Positions 24,638-33,381 are shown, counted from the first letter of the stretch. The stretch: DNA of 36,514 bases from Aquidulcibacter sp. (GCF_020253525.1 NZ_JADCBK010000018.1:1-36514); one strand, 5' to 3'. The notes: generated by a model from the sequence alone, not told the origin. Numbers and translations: made by a program.

Positions 24638-25489
24638 ATGCGCGCATTTTCGAAACTAGGCATCATTGCCGGGGCAGGGGACTTACCCGTTCTCTTGGCC
24701 CAGCATTGTCGCGATTCCGGCATGCCGGTGCATGTGAGCCGGATCAAGGGCATGTGCGACCCGCGCTTGAGCCTATATCCCGGCAGCGACTGTGCTTTGG
24801 CTAATTTTGGTGAGCGTATGAAAGCCCTCAAGGCCGATGGGGTGGATGCTTTGGTGTTTGCGGGCCTCGTCAATCGGCCTGATTTTTCCACCCTGAAGCC
24901 AGACTTGCGCGGCGCGCTGGCGCTGCCCCGTATTATGGCTGAGATGCGCAAAGGCGATGACGCGCTGTTACGCGCGGTCTTGGCAGAGTTTGAGCGCGAG
25001 GGCTTTGCCATTGTCGGCACCGATGAAGTTCTGGCAAATCTTCTGGCCGAGGAGGGCCTGATTGCCGGGGCAGAGCCGACAGAAGAACAACGCGAAGATG
25101 CCACTAAGGCCATGGCGATTGCCGCTGAAATTGGTCGGCTGGATATTGGCCAAGGGGCAGTGATTGTTGACGGCTTGGTGCTGGCGGTTGAGGCCCAAGA
25201 AGGCACAGACCGTATGCTGGCGCGGGTCCATGAACTTTCCACCCATATTCGCGGCACCAAGGCGGCCCGTCGCGGGGTGTTGGCCAAGCGTGCAAAGCCC
25301 GATCAGGAACGCCGCGTAGACTTGCCAACCATTGGCGTCAAAACGGTGGAAGGTGCCTCTAAAGCGGGCCTTGCGGGCATTGTGGTTGAGGCAGGCGGCG
25401 CTTTGATCATCGACCGCAACAATGTGATCGCCGCAGCAGAAGAAGCAGGCCTGTTCATTCTGGGCGTCGCCGTGGATCGGGCGTCATGA
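24638..25489 (+). CDS. lpxI: UDP-2,3-diacylglucosamine pyrophosphatase LpxI
   Basis: LpxI (DUF1009) hydrolyses UDP-2,3-diacylglucosamine to 2,3-diacylglucosamine-1-phosphate, replacing LpxH, which most gamma- and betaproteobacteria use. LpxI was first defined in Caulobacter crescentus and is usual in alphaproteobacteria. The 283-residue protein shows LGIIAGAGDLPVLLAQHC near the start, EEGLIAGAEPTEEQREDATKA in the middle, and the C-terminal domain GRLDIGQGAVIVDGLVLAVEA with GTDRMLARV and KRAKPDQERRVDLPTIG. AAAGGGA at 24628-24633 is the ribosome binding site. The stop overlaps the lpxB start. Confidence 0.94.
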   Translation: MRAFSKLGIIAGAGDLPVLLAQHCRDSGMPVHVSRIKGMCDPRLSLYPGSDCALANFGERMKALKADGVDALVFAGLVNRPDFSTLKPDLRGALALPRIMAEMRKGDDALLRAVLAEFEREGFAIVGTDEVLANLLAEEGLIAGAEPTEEQREDATKAMAIAAEIGRLDIGQGAVIVDGLVLAVEAQEGTDRMLARVHELSTHIRGTKAARRGVLAKRAKPDQERRVDLPTIGVKTVEGASKAGLAGIVVEAGGALIIDRNNVIAAAEEAGLFILGVAVDRAS

Positions 25490-26637
25490 AGCCCTATCGT
25501 GTCTTTGTGGTTGCCGGAGAACCGTCGGGCGATGAATTGGCCGCAGAGCTTGTTGCGACCCTGCGCACCCGCCGCCCTGATTTGGTGATTGCAGGCGTTG
25601 GTGGCGAGAAATTGGCCAGCCAAGGTATTCAAAGTGCCGTCTCGATTGAGGGCCTGTCGGTTCTGGGCCTGACCGAAGGCCTCGCGGCACTCAAAACCGT
25701 CAATGCACGGGCAGAAGAAACAGGGGTTGCAGCTGAAGCCTTTGGGCCAGATGCCGTCGTCCTGATTGATTCTTGGGGCTTTACCTTGCGTGCGGCCAAG
25801 GCCATTCGCGCGCGGGTTCCCAAAGCGCGCTTAATCAAAATGATTGGCCCACAAGTCTTTGCCACCCGGCCGGGTCGCGCCAAGACAGTGGCACAAGTCT
25901 ATGATGCCTTATTCTGCATCCATGATTTTGAAGTGCCCTTTTATGAAGGCACGGGCTTGCCCGTCACGGTCATTGGTAACCCAGCGATTGCGCGGGCTGG
26001 CAAGGGTGACGGCGCACAGTTTCGGGCGCGCCACAGCCTTACCGATAAGAAGATTGTCCTGTTGCTCCCCGGCTCTCGTAGGGGCGAGATCCAGCGCGTG
26101 GCACCCACGCTGGAAGGGGCAGCCGCCCTCCTGAGCAGCAAAGACCCTAACGTGCATGTCGTGGCGGTCCTGGCCCCTTCGGTGGCGGAAGCCATCAAGG
26201 AGCGGGCGGCGAGCTGGACTTTCCCGCACCATGTGGTGGGCGAGGATGAAAAGCTTGATGCTTTTGCTGCAGGCGATGTGGCTTTGGCCTGTTCAGGTAC
26301 GGTCGCAACCGAAGTTGCCCTGCAAGAAACACCCATGGTGATTGGTTATCGCCTTGGTGCCATCAGCGGCTTTATCATTCTGACTTTCTTGTTGAAGAGC
26401 CGCTTCATCTGCCTGCTCAACATCGCGTTGGGGCGGATGGCTATCCCGGAATTTGTGCAAAATGGCCTGACGCCTGAGGCCTTGGCCGAGGCCGCTTCAA
26501 AGCTTCTCTATGATCCCAAGGCCGCGCAAGACCAATTGAGCGCGCAAGCCCTAGCTCTTGATAAAATGGGTAGGCATGATCCACCAGCGGCAGAGCGTGC
26601 CGCCGATGCGTTATTGAGCCTATTGGATGCGGCTTAG
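25486..26637 (+). CDS. lpxB: Lipid-A-disaccharide synthase LpxB
   Basis: LpxB is a peripheral inner-membrane GT-B glycosyltransferase (family GT19) that joins UDP-diacylglucosamine to the LpxI product. The 383-residue protein starts with VFVVAGEPSGDELAAELV. It contains VVLIDSWGFTLRAAKAIR, VIGNPAIARAG, LLPGSRRGEIQRV and, in the nucleotide-binding domain, ALACSGTVATEVALQETPMVIGYR. It ends the lipid A cluster. Its stop codon overlaps that of the convergent xseA gene by 3-4 bases, so there is no intergenic terminator. Confidence 0.96.
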   Translation: MKPYRVFVVAGEPSGDELAAELVATLRTRRPDLVIAGVGGEKLASQGIQSAVSIEGLSVLGLTEGLAALKTVNARAEETGVAAEAFGPDAVVLIDSWGFTLRAAKAIRARVPKARLIKMIGPQVFATRPGRAKTVAQVYDALFCIHDFEVPFYEGTGLPVTVIGNPAIARAGKGDGAQFRARHSLTDKKIVLLLPGSRRGEIQRVAPTLEGAAALLSSKDPNVHVVAVLAPSVAEAIKERAASWTFPHHVVGEDEKLDAFAAGDVALACSGTVATEVALQETPMVIGYRLGAISGFIILTFLLKSRFICLLNIALGRMAIPEFVQNGLTPEALAEAASKLLYDPKAAQDQLSAQALALDKMGRHDPPAAERAADALLSLLDAA

Positions 26638-28094
26638 TCGAACAGGCTGCCTTGCACCGGCCCATCGCTGGCGCGCACTTTCACATCGCCGTCGAGGAAA
26701 GTCAGCGTAAGCTTAGCATCTGCCTTAATCGCAGACTTGGCGCGCACCACCACACCTTTCTCCGTACGTACCACCGCAAAGCCGCGCTCGAGCGCAGAGC
26801 GGTAGGAGAGGGCTTCCAGCAAGCTTGCTTGGCCTGCCAGATGGCGGCTCTTGGCTTCTAGGCTGCGTGTGAGGCCTGAGGTTAAGCGCTGGCTTGCCAA
26901 GGTTAAGCGCTGTTCGGACCGGGCAAGCGCATCGCGTTCAAGCGCCGTCCGGCGGGTGAGGGCAGCGCCCAATCTTTGGCCCAAGCTTGCAACAACTTGG
27001 GCTTTGCGCGTCACATCTTGGTGCAGGACTTGTGGCCGCAAGCGCCCGCCAATAGCCGCAAGCCCATGGGCTTTGGCCGCAACCAAGGTGCGCAGCGATG
27101 GGCCAAAGCGCAAATCAATCACATCCATGCGCTGGCGGGCACTGGCAAATAAGGTATCGGCGCGGGGAAGGCGGGCGGTTGCGGCGCGTAATTCAATCTT
27201 CGACCGCTCTAGGCCCCGTACCATGGCGCGTGACAAGCGGGCACCGATCAAGCCGATCCGCTCTTGTAACTCAAGCCGCACGGGCACGGCGATTTCAGCG
27301 GCCCCAGTCGGGGTCGGTGCCCGACGATCGGATGCAAAATCGATCAGCGTTGTATCGGTCTCATGCCCAATAGCTGAAATGAGCGGGATGGCACTGGCCG
27401 CAGCAGCACGGACCACCACTTCTTCATTAAAGGCCCACAGGTCTTCAATGGAACCCCCACCGCGCGCGATAATCAAAAGGTCTGGGCGTGGTACCGGCCC
27501 GTCTGACGGCAAGGCATTAAAGCCTGCAATGGCGCGCGCCACTTGGTCTGCGGCCTTGTCGCCTTGCACCAGAACCGGCCACAAGATTACATGGACGGGG
27601 AAGCGCTCGGACAAGCGGTGAAGGATGTCGCGGATAACAGCCCCCGTCGGGCTGGTCACCACGCCAATGACACTGGGCAGATAGGGCAGGGCCTGTTTTC
27701 GCGCAGGGTCAAACAGGCCTTCAGCGGCAAGGCGTTTACGCCGCTCTTCCAATTGCGCCAGCAAAGCGCCAACGCCTGCAGGCTCAAGCCGCTCAATGAT
27801 CAGCTGATATTTTGACGAGCCCGGGAAGGTGGAGATTTTGCCCGTGGCAATCACTTCCATCCCTTCTTCGGGGCGGAACTTGAGAGCAGCAGCCACACCT
27901 TTCCACATGACGGCGGATAAGACGGCATTGGCATCCTTCAGATCAACATAGACATGGCCAGACCGCGCCAACGTGACCCGGCCCATTTCGCCGCGCACCC
28001 GGACATTGCCAAAATCATCTTCCAAGCGGCGCTTGATTGCGCCGGATAGCTCAGAAACAGAAAATTCTGGGGCGTTTGAGGGCTCTTTGCTCAT
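26634..28094 (-). CDS. xseA: Exodeoxyribonuclease VII large subunit
   Basis: XseA is the catalytic large subunit of exonuclease VII, which degrades single-stranded DNA in both directions and works in mismatch repair and related processes. The 486-residue protein has an N-terminal OB-fold (about 10-110, FGNVRVRGEMGRVTLARSGH), then the catalytic core with VITSPTGAVIRDI-like sequence, DLLIIARGGGSIEDLWAFN, and ISAIGHETDTTLIDFASDRRAPTPTGAAE. A long coiled coil with many Arg and Leu residues follows, then the final domain ERGFAVVRTEKG. The small subunit xseB is not in the window. The gene diverges from the FAS1 gene and converges on lpxB. Confidence 0.95.
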   Translation of the reverse strand: MSKEPSNAPEFSVSELSGAIKRRLEDDFGNVRVRGEMGRVTLARSGHVYVDLKDANAVLSAVMWKGVAAALKFRPEEGMEVIATGKISTFPGSSKYQLIIERLEPAGVGALLAQLEERRKRLAAEGLFDPARKQALPYLPSVIGVVTSPTGAVIRDILHRLSERFPVHVILWPVLVQGDKAADQVARAIAGFNALPSDGPVPRPDLLIIARGGGSIEDLWAFNEEVVVRAAAASAIPLISAIGHETDTTLIDFASDRRAPTPTGAAEIAVPVRLELQERIGLIGARLSRAMVRGLERSKIELRAATARLPRADTLFASARQRMDVIDLRFGPSLRTLVAAKAHGLAAIGGRLRPQVLHQDVTRKAQVVASLGQRLGAALTRRTALERDALARSEQRLTLASQRLTSGLTRSLEAKSRHLAGQASLLEALSYRSALERGFAVVRTEKGVVVRAKSAIKADAKLTLTFLDGDVKVRASDGPVQGSLFD

Positions 28095-28281
28095 GACTTC
28101 TGTCTAGTGCGATGCGGGGGCCGGGGGAAGGGACTTTGTGATGGGCCGATTTGGGTCTGAAATAGGCTCTAGAATTACAAATCAGAGAGAAACATCACGA
28201 AATTGGGTTCTCATACATCCAGTTGAACCAGGCTGCGTAGACGGTCTCAGAGCTATCCCGCTCGGTCTTTAGGATAAAAAT
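28095..28281. promoter_or_regulatory. Divergent intergenic region between xseA and the FAS1 gene
   Basis: These 187 bases must contain both divergent promoters. An AGGA sequence at 28270-28273 is the ribosome binding site of the downstream gene. I do not see a motif pair clear enough to name a sigma factor. Confidence 0.45.
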
Positions 28282-28881
28282 ATGTTAAACTTCAAAATGT
28301 TCGCTACGGCGGCAGCCGCCCTCGCTTTGTCTGCAGCACCGGCAATGGCCCAATGCGCCAAAACCAAAACCGATGCCGCAGCCCAAGCGGCTGGCTTTCA
28401 GACCATCGGCTATCATGCGGCTTCAACCACTGCAAAGCCTGCAAGAGCTGCCAGCGGCGACATCATTGATGTGGCCGTCGGCGCTGGAAGCTTTAAGACC
28501 CTTGCCGCGGCACTGACCGCTGCGGGCTTGGTTGATACGCTGAAAACCACCGGCCCCTTTACCGTCTTTGCCCCCACCGACGCAGCCTTTGCCAAATTGC
28601 CAGCCGGTACCGTGGAAAATCTGTTGAAGCCTGAGAACCGCGCCCAATTGATCTCCATCCTGACCTATCATGTGGTGCCCGGCAAAATCACATCAAACCA
28701 ATTGCTTGACAAAGTGACCCCTGCCACCACCGTCGAAGGCCGGAAAGCCACGATTGATGGCCGCAATGGCCGCGTGACCGTCAATGGGGTTGCGGTAACT
28801 TCTGCTGATGTTGGGGCATCCAATGGCGTGATCCATGTGATCGACACGGTCTTGATGCCGCCAGCAGCGAAGCGCCACTAA
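28282..28881 (+). CDS. Secreted fasciclin (FAS1) domain protein
   Basis: The 199-residue protein has a signal peptide ending at AMAQ (near residue 24), a short linker with one Cys, and a single FAS1 domain from about residue 55 to the end. The two FAS1 sequence marks are present: H1 as GPFTVFAPTDAAFAKLP and H2 as VIHVIDTVLMP, with TYHVVPGK between them. Bacterial FAS1 proteins are periplasmic or surface adhesion-type proteins; some are induced by oxidative stress. The role here is not set by neighbours: it is a stand-alone gene converging on an AEC transporter. Confidence 0.9.
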   Translation: MLNFKMFATAAAALALSAAPAMAQCAKTKTDAAAQAAGFQTIGYHAASTTAKPARAASGDIIDVAVGAGSFKTLAAALTAAGLVDTLKTTGPFTVFAPTDAAFAKLPAGTVENLLKPENRAQLISILTYHVVPGKITSNQLLDKVTPATTVEGRKATIDGRNGRVTVNGVAVTSADVGASNGVIHVIDTVLMPPAAKRH

Positions 28882-28887
28882 GGCGGC

Positions 28888-28909
28888 TGCCGGCCAATTC
28901 AGGCCGGCA
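28888..28909. terminator. Hairpin at the convergent end of the FAS1 and AEC genes
   Basis: TGCCGGCC (28888-28895) and GGCCGGCA (28902-28909) form a perfect 8-bp stem with a 6-base loop. The stop codon of the minus-strand AEC gene (28899-28901) falls in the loop. Neither side has a T-run, so it may act as a stability element or a weak bidirectional terminator. Confidence 0.5.
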
Positions 28910-29825
28910 TCGTCAGCACATGCCAAAAGGGAATGGTGACCAAAGCGATCAAAGTCGTTGCGGTCACCAAACCCGCCATTAAAGGCGCATCGCCCCCCAG
29001 TTCTCGCGCCAGCACATAGGCCGCTGGCGCGCTGGGCATAGAGGCCACCCCAATCGCCACCGCGCTCGGCAAGGGGGCAAGCCCCAGCATTTGGGTGACG
29101 AGCAGCATCAACAGCGGCGCTATGGCAAGCTTTGAGACCACGCCAACCGCCAAGCGCAGCGGCACTTTTCCCAAACCCTCAAAACTCAAAGCCGCCCCAA
29201 CGCTTACCAAAGCAACTGGCATGGCTGCCCGACCCAATAGCGCGAGGGCAGGTTCCAGCGGGCCAATATGCTTGGTTAAGCCAATCAGATTGGCAATAAT
29301 CCCAGTTAAGCTTGCAAGCACCAAGGGATTGCGCATCACCTCGCCCAGAGCCCCCTTTAGGCTTGGAACAATGTCATTCTGCCCCCAGCGCGCCATGACA
29401 AACACACTCATCAAATTCACAAAGGCGACCACAGGGCCAAAGCCCAAAGCAATCAGCGCAAGGCCTTCAGGTCCATAAAGGGCAGGGGCTGCGGCTAAAA
29501 CAATAAAGCCGTTCCAGCGTACACTGGCTTGAAAGATTGAGGTAAAAGCAGGTCCATCCTCGCGAAACCACAGCCGCAGGCTAAGCCCCCATAAGCCCGC
29601 TAAAGCAAAGCCGACGACCAGGCAGGTGAGGAAATGCACCGTATCCGGGCCTGAAAAATCGGCACTTGCCACGGTTGAAAACAAGAAGGCCGGATAAAGC
29701 ATCCAATAGCCAAAGGAATTGACGGCCGCCCAAGACGCATCGGGCACCACTTTGGCGCGCTTGGCGAAAAAGCCAATGGCAATCACCAGAAAGACGGGCA
29801 AAATGGCGGTGAAGGCGACATTCAT
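28899..29825 (-). CDS. AEC family transporter
   Basis: The 308-residue protein has about ten hydrophobic segments in the two-halves pattern of the auxin efflux carrier family. Marks include the N-terminal AILPVFLVIAIGFFAKR, the centre NPLVLASLTGIIANLIGL, AAMPVALVSVGAALSFEGL, and MPSAPAAYVLARELGGDAPL in the second half. Bacterial members export or import small organic acids such as malate or malonate; the substrate here is unknown. The start at 29825 (MNVAFTAILPVF) overlaps the ruvX stop by 4 bases. A longer frame upstream runs through ruvX in another frame and is rejected. It is the last gene of a four-gene operon. Confidence 0.9.
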   Translation of the reverse strand: MNVAFTAILPVFLVIAIGFFAKRAKVVPDASWAAVNSFGYWMLYPAFLFSTVASADFSGPDTVHFLTCLVVGFALAGLWGLSLRLWFREDGPAFTSIFQASVRWNGFIVLAAAPALYGPEGLALIALGFGPVVAFVNLMSVFVMARWGQNDIVPSLKGALGEVMRNPLVLASLTGIIANLIGLTKHIGPLEPALALLGRAAMPVALVSVGAALSFEGLGKVPLRLAVGVVSKLAIAPLLMLLVTQMLGLAPLPSAVAIGVASMPSAPAAYVLARELGGDAPLMAGLVTATTLIALVTIPFWHVLTMPA

Positions 29826-30307
29826 GATCGGGGGCCGAGACTGAACCCGCCTTGCATGCGGTCTAAAAGCCCCTGCAGCATATAGGCAGCCGCGGCAGCA
29901 TCTACGACTGCGGCGCGCTTGGCCCGTGTCATATCGGCGGCAATCATTTGGCGCTGAACCGCCGCGGTGGAGAGCCGCTCGTCCCACATCAGAAGCGGCA
30001 CGTCGCGGATGCTCAACAAATTGCGGGCAAAAGCACGGGCGGCTTGCGAGGAGGGGCCTTTCGACCCATCCATATTGATCGGATGGCCGACCACGAGGCC
30101 ACAGGCAGAGCGGTCATCATAGATCGCAAATATTGCCTCTCCATCGGCGGCCATTTTGGTGCGCTTCACCCCGCCAGCGGGGCTTGCGATCAAACGCGTC
30201 ACATCCGAAGCGGCTACCCCAATCGTGGTTGATCCGGGGTCTATGCCGATTAAAGCCTGACGGGCGGGCAAACTTTCACAAAAGGCCGGATAGTCCAGAA
30301 TTGGCAT
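29822..30307 (-). CDS. ruvX: RuvX/YqgF, Holliday junction resolvase-like nuclease
   Basis: The 161-residue RNase H-fold protein matches YqgF/RuvX, which processes the 5' end of pre-16S rRNA and is often named a putative Holliday junction resolvase. Marks are IGIDPGSTTIGVAASD with the first catalytic Asp, VVGHPINMDGSKGPSSQAAR, MWDERLSTAAVQR with the central Glu, and KRAAVVDAAAAAYMLQGLLD with the last Asp. Its start codon overlaps the stop of the FrnE-like gene by 1 base and its stop overlaps the AEC gene start, so the three are probably coupled. Confidence 0.93.
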   Translation of the reverse strand: MPILDYPAFCESLPARQALIGIDPGSTTIGVAASDVTRLIASPAGGVKRTKMAADGEAIFAIYDDRSACGLVVGHPINMDGSKGPSSQAARAFARNLLSIRDVPLLMWDERLSTAAVQRQMIAADMTRAKRAAVVDAAAAAYMLQGLLDRMQGGFSLGPRS

Positions 30308-31011
30308 TAGGCGGTGCCGGGGGCAGCAGGAGCAGCAAGTTGTTCGCCACGTGCCCGGTCGAGGGCAGCCACAAAAGTCTCCACACCTTGCGCCCCAACA
30401 ACCGCAAAGCTTTGATTGAACAGGACGGTCGGCACACCCGTGACGCCCATACGCTGGGCGATATCGAGTTCTTGTTCAACCGGGGCCACGTCTGCATCGC
30501 TGGCCAATAGCCGCGCGACAAGGTCGCCATCCATGCCGAGGCCCCGGGCAATAGAGACCAAAGTCGCAGCTTGGCTCAAGTCTTCGCCTTCCACATGATA
30601 GGCTTGAAACAAAGCTTCGGCGCATTCGACTTCCACACCCGCTGAGCGCGCCCAGCGCAACAAGCGGTGGCAATCGCGTGTATTGGGGGTGGTCTTGATC
30701 GCGTCAAAGTTAAACTCAATGCCGACCCGTAGGCCCGCCTCCACCACGGCTTGGGAGATTTCTTTGAGGCGGGCTTCATCGCCACCAAATTTGGCAAGAA
30801 GGCGCGCCTTGCGGTCTGCGCCCTCTTTGGGGGTCGTGGGGTCTAATTCAAACGGGCGCATGGAAAGGTGGGTGGGGATTTCCCGGCGCGTTACACAGGC
30901 AGTTACCAAGGCGCGAAACCCCACATAACACCACGGACAAATGACGTCAGAGATGAAATCAATCGTAATTGGCCGGTCAAGGATGGGGGTCTGGGGGATA
31001 GGATCGCTCAT
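30307..31011 (-). CDS. FrnE-like DsbA family oxidoreductase
   Basis: The 234-residue protein has the thioredoxin-like DsbA fold with the active-site motif CPWC in FISDVICPWCYVGFRAL. It shows the helical insert and the cis-Pro segment GVTGVPTVLFNQSFAVVGAQG of the FrnE/HCCA isomerase group. No signal peptide is seen, so it probably acts in the cytosol as a disulfide isomerase-like or glutathione-related enzyme. The start at 31011 is 5 bases after the upstream gene's stop. Substrate unknown. Confidence 0.9.
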   Translation of the reverse strand: MSDPIPQTPILDRPITIDFISDVICPWCYVGFRALVTACVTRREIPTHLSMRPFELDPTTPKEGADRKARLLAKFGGDEARLKEISQAVVEAGLRVGIEFNFDAIKTTPNTRDCHRLLRWARSAGVEVECAEALFQAYHVEGEDLSQAATLVSIARGLGMDGDLVARLLASDADVAPVEQELDIAQRMGVTGVPTVLFNQSFAVVGAQGVETFVAALDRARGEQLAAPAAPGTA

Positions 31012-31016
31012 TGGTT

Positions 31017-32312
31017 TTAGCCTTGTTCCAGCAAACGTGTAACGCGTTGCAACAGGCCTGAGGCGCTTTCATGGGGCGAGAGGCTGGCGCTTGCAATGGC
31101 GAGTTTGATCTGGATCGGCTGATCATTGCTATAGCTTGTATGGTCAGCTTGGACGTCAAAGGCGGTACATTCAAGGACGGCGGCAATGCGTTCGGCTGCT
31201 ATCGCGGCGGCCTCCTCGTCCGAGCTAGGGAACGCCACGGCAAATGTTGTCTGATCGAGGCGGGCAGCCACATCCTCGGCGCGCACCAACCGCGATAACA
31301 TAGCCCCAGACTGGCCAATCAAGCGCTCTATCCCCTGACGTGTATGCACCACGCCGAGACTTGCTTTGGGGTCAAGCCGGGCCAAAGCAATGGATAAGGG
31401 GCGGTCGGTTTCATGCGCTCTGTGGGCTAGGCTTTCTAAATGCGTCAAAAAGAAAGAGGGCGCATAAAGGCCGGTGGTTGCTTCCATCGCCGCGGGCGCG
31501 CGGGCTGCGGCAAATGCCAGATTTAACGCATCGCGGCTGCGCTTTTCTTCCACAAAATTAAGCAGGCGATCGGCGGCCATATTATCATCATCGCCAGCCA
31601 CGGCAAAGTCAGTCGCGCCCCGCTCAATGGCTTCATGGGGATTGTCGAAATCTGGCGAGCCCAGGATCAAGCAAGGCATATGGAACATGCGCGCATTGCG
31701 CCGCATCGCCGCACAAAAACTCAAAGCCGTGGGCCGATCATCGCGGGCTAAAATCACCACCCCGTCAAAGTCACTCTCATGGAGATAGTCAAAGGCGGTA
31801 AATGAGGTGAAAGCGGCGATGGTCTCGGCCCCTTGCTGGGTCATGGCCGTGCTAAAGCGCAATAAATCGGGCCCTGGTTGGCCGAAGATCAAAATGCGCG
31901 GCACCTTTGCACTATTAACGATGGGCGGATGGGCTGGCCCGCCAAAGCGCGCCAAAGTTCGAAACCGCATTTTGGCCTCATCGGCCATAACTGCAATGCG
32001 CAAGCTCGACCCCAAGCGAGCGGCCAAGACGGCAGGTGTTGCAAACGCATCGAGCACCCCGTCAAAGGCGCTGACGTCGAAATTTTCTTCGCCATTGCTC
32101 CACGCCATAAACAGACCCGCCCGTGGCCCAAGCGCCGCTTTGAGTGATCGCGCCAAATCTCCCGCTTTTGGCCCAGCTTCGCCCCGCGTATCGACAACAA
32201 TTGCTGCGGTTTGGCGGCGCTGGTGGTCTTCGCCCGCAATGGTGAAACCCGCTTTCGACAAGGCTTCGCTCGCGTCATCGCCAGCAAGAACAAGAATATG
32301 GGGCTTTGCCAT
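31017..32312 (-). CDS. REC-REC-degenerate GGDEF protein, candidate c-di-GMP effector (PopA/PleD-like)
   Basis: The 431-residue protein has two receiver-like domains (about 1-115 and 135-260) and a C-terminal GGDEF-type domain (about 275-431). The active-site loop that should read GG(D/E)EF is DQTTF at 353-357, so diguanylate cyclase activity is not expected. The I-site motif RxxD (RAED, 344-347) is intact and sits exactly five residues before that loop, as in PleD. In Caulobacter, PopA has this same architecture and binds c-di-GMP through its I-site to direct protein turnover at the cell pole. The second receiver has Ala where the phosphorylated Asp is expected (GVVILA), while the first keeps an Asp (IVVDTRG). 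An alternative start at 32336 adds eight residues; MAKPHILVL at 32312 looks more natural. It heads a four-gene operon. Assignment to PopA itself is inference. Confidence 0.75.
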   Translation of the reverse strand: MAKPHILVLAGDDASEALSKAGFTIAGEDHQRRQTAAIVVDTRGEAGPKAGDLARSLKAALGPRAGLFMAWSNGEENFDVSAFDGVLDAFATPAVLAARLGSSLRIAVMADEAKMRFRTLARFGGPAHPPIVNSAKVPRILIFGQPGPDLLRFSTAMTQQGAETIAAFTSFTAFDYLHESDFDGVVILARDDRPTALSFCAAMRRNARMFHMPCLILGSPDFDNPHEAIERGATDFAVAGDDDNMAADRLLNFVEEKRSRDALNLAFAAARAPAAMEATTGLYAPSFFLTHLESLAHRAHETDRPLSIALARLDPKASLGVVHTRQGIERLIGQSGAMLSRLVRAEDVAARLDQTTFAVAFPSSDEEAAAIAAERIAAVLECTAFDVQADHTSYSNDQPIQIKLAIASASLSPHESASGLLQRVTRLLEQG

Positions 32313-32407
32313 CCTATGCCTACTTTCAAGGACCATTGCGAAATTCGTACAGCACCCTAGCGTGGGGAAACTGAGTCGTCAGTAAACGAATGTGAAAGGC
32401 CCCCATT
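32313..32407. other. Short divergent spacer between the GGDEF-type gene and an SDR gene
   Basis: These 95 bases carry the divergent promoters. I see no clear hairpin or operator. Confidence 0.35.
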
Positions 32408-33199
32408 TTGACTGCCAACCCTGTTCTAATCCAGCCTGATTTCAGCCTCCAAGGCAAAACCGCACTGATTACCGGGGCATCCTCTGGCCTTGGGGCCCAT
32501 TTTGCCCGCCTGTTAGCAGGGCTTGGCGCAAAAGTTGTCTGCGGCGCGCGACGGACAGACCGCTTGGAAGCCTTGGTGGAGTCACTTCAAGCCGCAGGCG
32601 GGCAAGCACAGGCTGTTAAACTTGATGTCCAGGATGAGGCCAGCGTCATCGCCGCATTTGATGCCGCTGAAGCAGGTTTAGGCTTGCCCTCAATTGTGAT
32701 CGCCAATGCGGGAACCAATGAAATTGGCCTTGCGACCGATATTTCAATGGAGGCGTATGACGCCGTCATGTCGGTTAATGTGCGGGGCGTGTTTATCACC
32801 GCACGCGAAGGGGCCAAACGCATGATCGCCAGCGGCAGTGCCGAGCGTGGGGATGGCCGGATCATCTTGATCGCCTCTATGGCAGGCCTAAAGCCGCTTC
32901 CCGGTCTGGTGCCGTATTGCGTTTCAAAAGCTGCGGTCGTCATGATGGCCAAGTCGATGGCTGCCGAATGGATGCGGAAAGGCATTAATGTGAATGCCAT
33001 TTGCCCGGGCTATATTGAGACTGAAATCAATGCCGATTGGTTGGCCCAACCTGGTGGGCAAAAGATGGTTGCGGGATTTCCCCGTCGCCGTCTGATGGAT
33101 GACCAGGCCTTAGACGGCGCGATGACGTGGCTGGTGTCAGATGCAGGCCGGTTCACCAGTGGGGCAATCCTTCAGATTGACGATGGGCAAGCGCTTTAA
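32408..33199 (+). CDS. SDR family oxidoreductase
   Basis: This 263-residue classical short-chain dehydrogenase shows TGASSGLG at 22-29, NAG at 100-102, Asn124, and Ser157, Tyr170 and Lys174 (YCVSK). ARR at 47-49 after the second strand suggests NADP preference. The start is a TTG at 32408 that gives the usual short N-terminal lead before the Rossmann fold; no in-frame ATG lies before the cofactor motif. The end GAILQIDDGQAL is typical of the family. The substrate is not readable. It diverges from the GGDEF-type gene. Confidence 0.88.
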   Translation: MTANPVLIQPDFSLQGKTALITGASSGLGAHFARLLAGLGAKVVCGARRTDRLEALVESLQAAGGQAQAVKLDVQDEASVIAAFDAAEAGLGLPSIVIANAGTNEIGLATDISMEAYDAVMSVNVRGVFITAREGAKRMIASGSAERGDGRIILIASMAGLKPLPGLVPYCVSKAAVVMMAKSMAAEWMRKGINVNAICPGYIETEINADWLAQPGGQKMVAGFPRRRLMDDQALDGAMTWLVSDAGRFTSGAILQIDDGQAL

Positions 33200-33335
33200 G
33201 CCTGTGTCCGCGAATAGGACGTCAATCTGCGCCCGTCAGTCTAGGATTGGCAGGGTAGCAAAGATCGCGCCGATCTCGGCTGCCAGATAAGGTATCATAA
33301 AACTAAATCTGGCTTGGTTAATCGTTTTTTGACTG

Positions 33336-33364
33336 TATTGCGCCTTTAATTTGATGGCGCAATA
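33336..33364. repeat. 9-bp inverted repeat upstream of the TadG-like gene
   Basis: TATTGCGCC (33336-33344) is the exact reverse complement of GGCGCAATA (33356-33364), with an 11-base AT-rich loop. It directly precedes the direct repeat at 33361-33381 and could be an operator or a terminator of the SDR transcript. Confidence 0.6.
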
Positions 33365-33381
33365 CCTATTGAATACCTATT
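33361..33381 (+). repeat. Tandem direct repeat AATACCTATT, 11-bp period
   Basis: AATACCTATT occurs at 33361-33370 and 33372-33381. A period close to one helical turn is compatible with a regulator binding on one face of the DNA. Confidence 0.55.

Noticed and set aside
29826-29987. N-terminal extension of the AEC transporter
   Set aside because: It overlaps ruvX out of frame, has a composition unlike a membrane protein, and the ATG at 29825 gives the usual family start.
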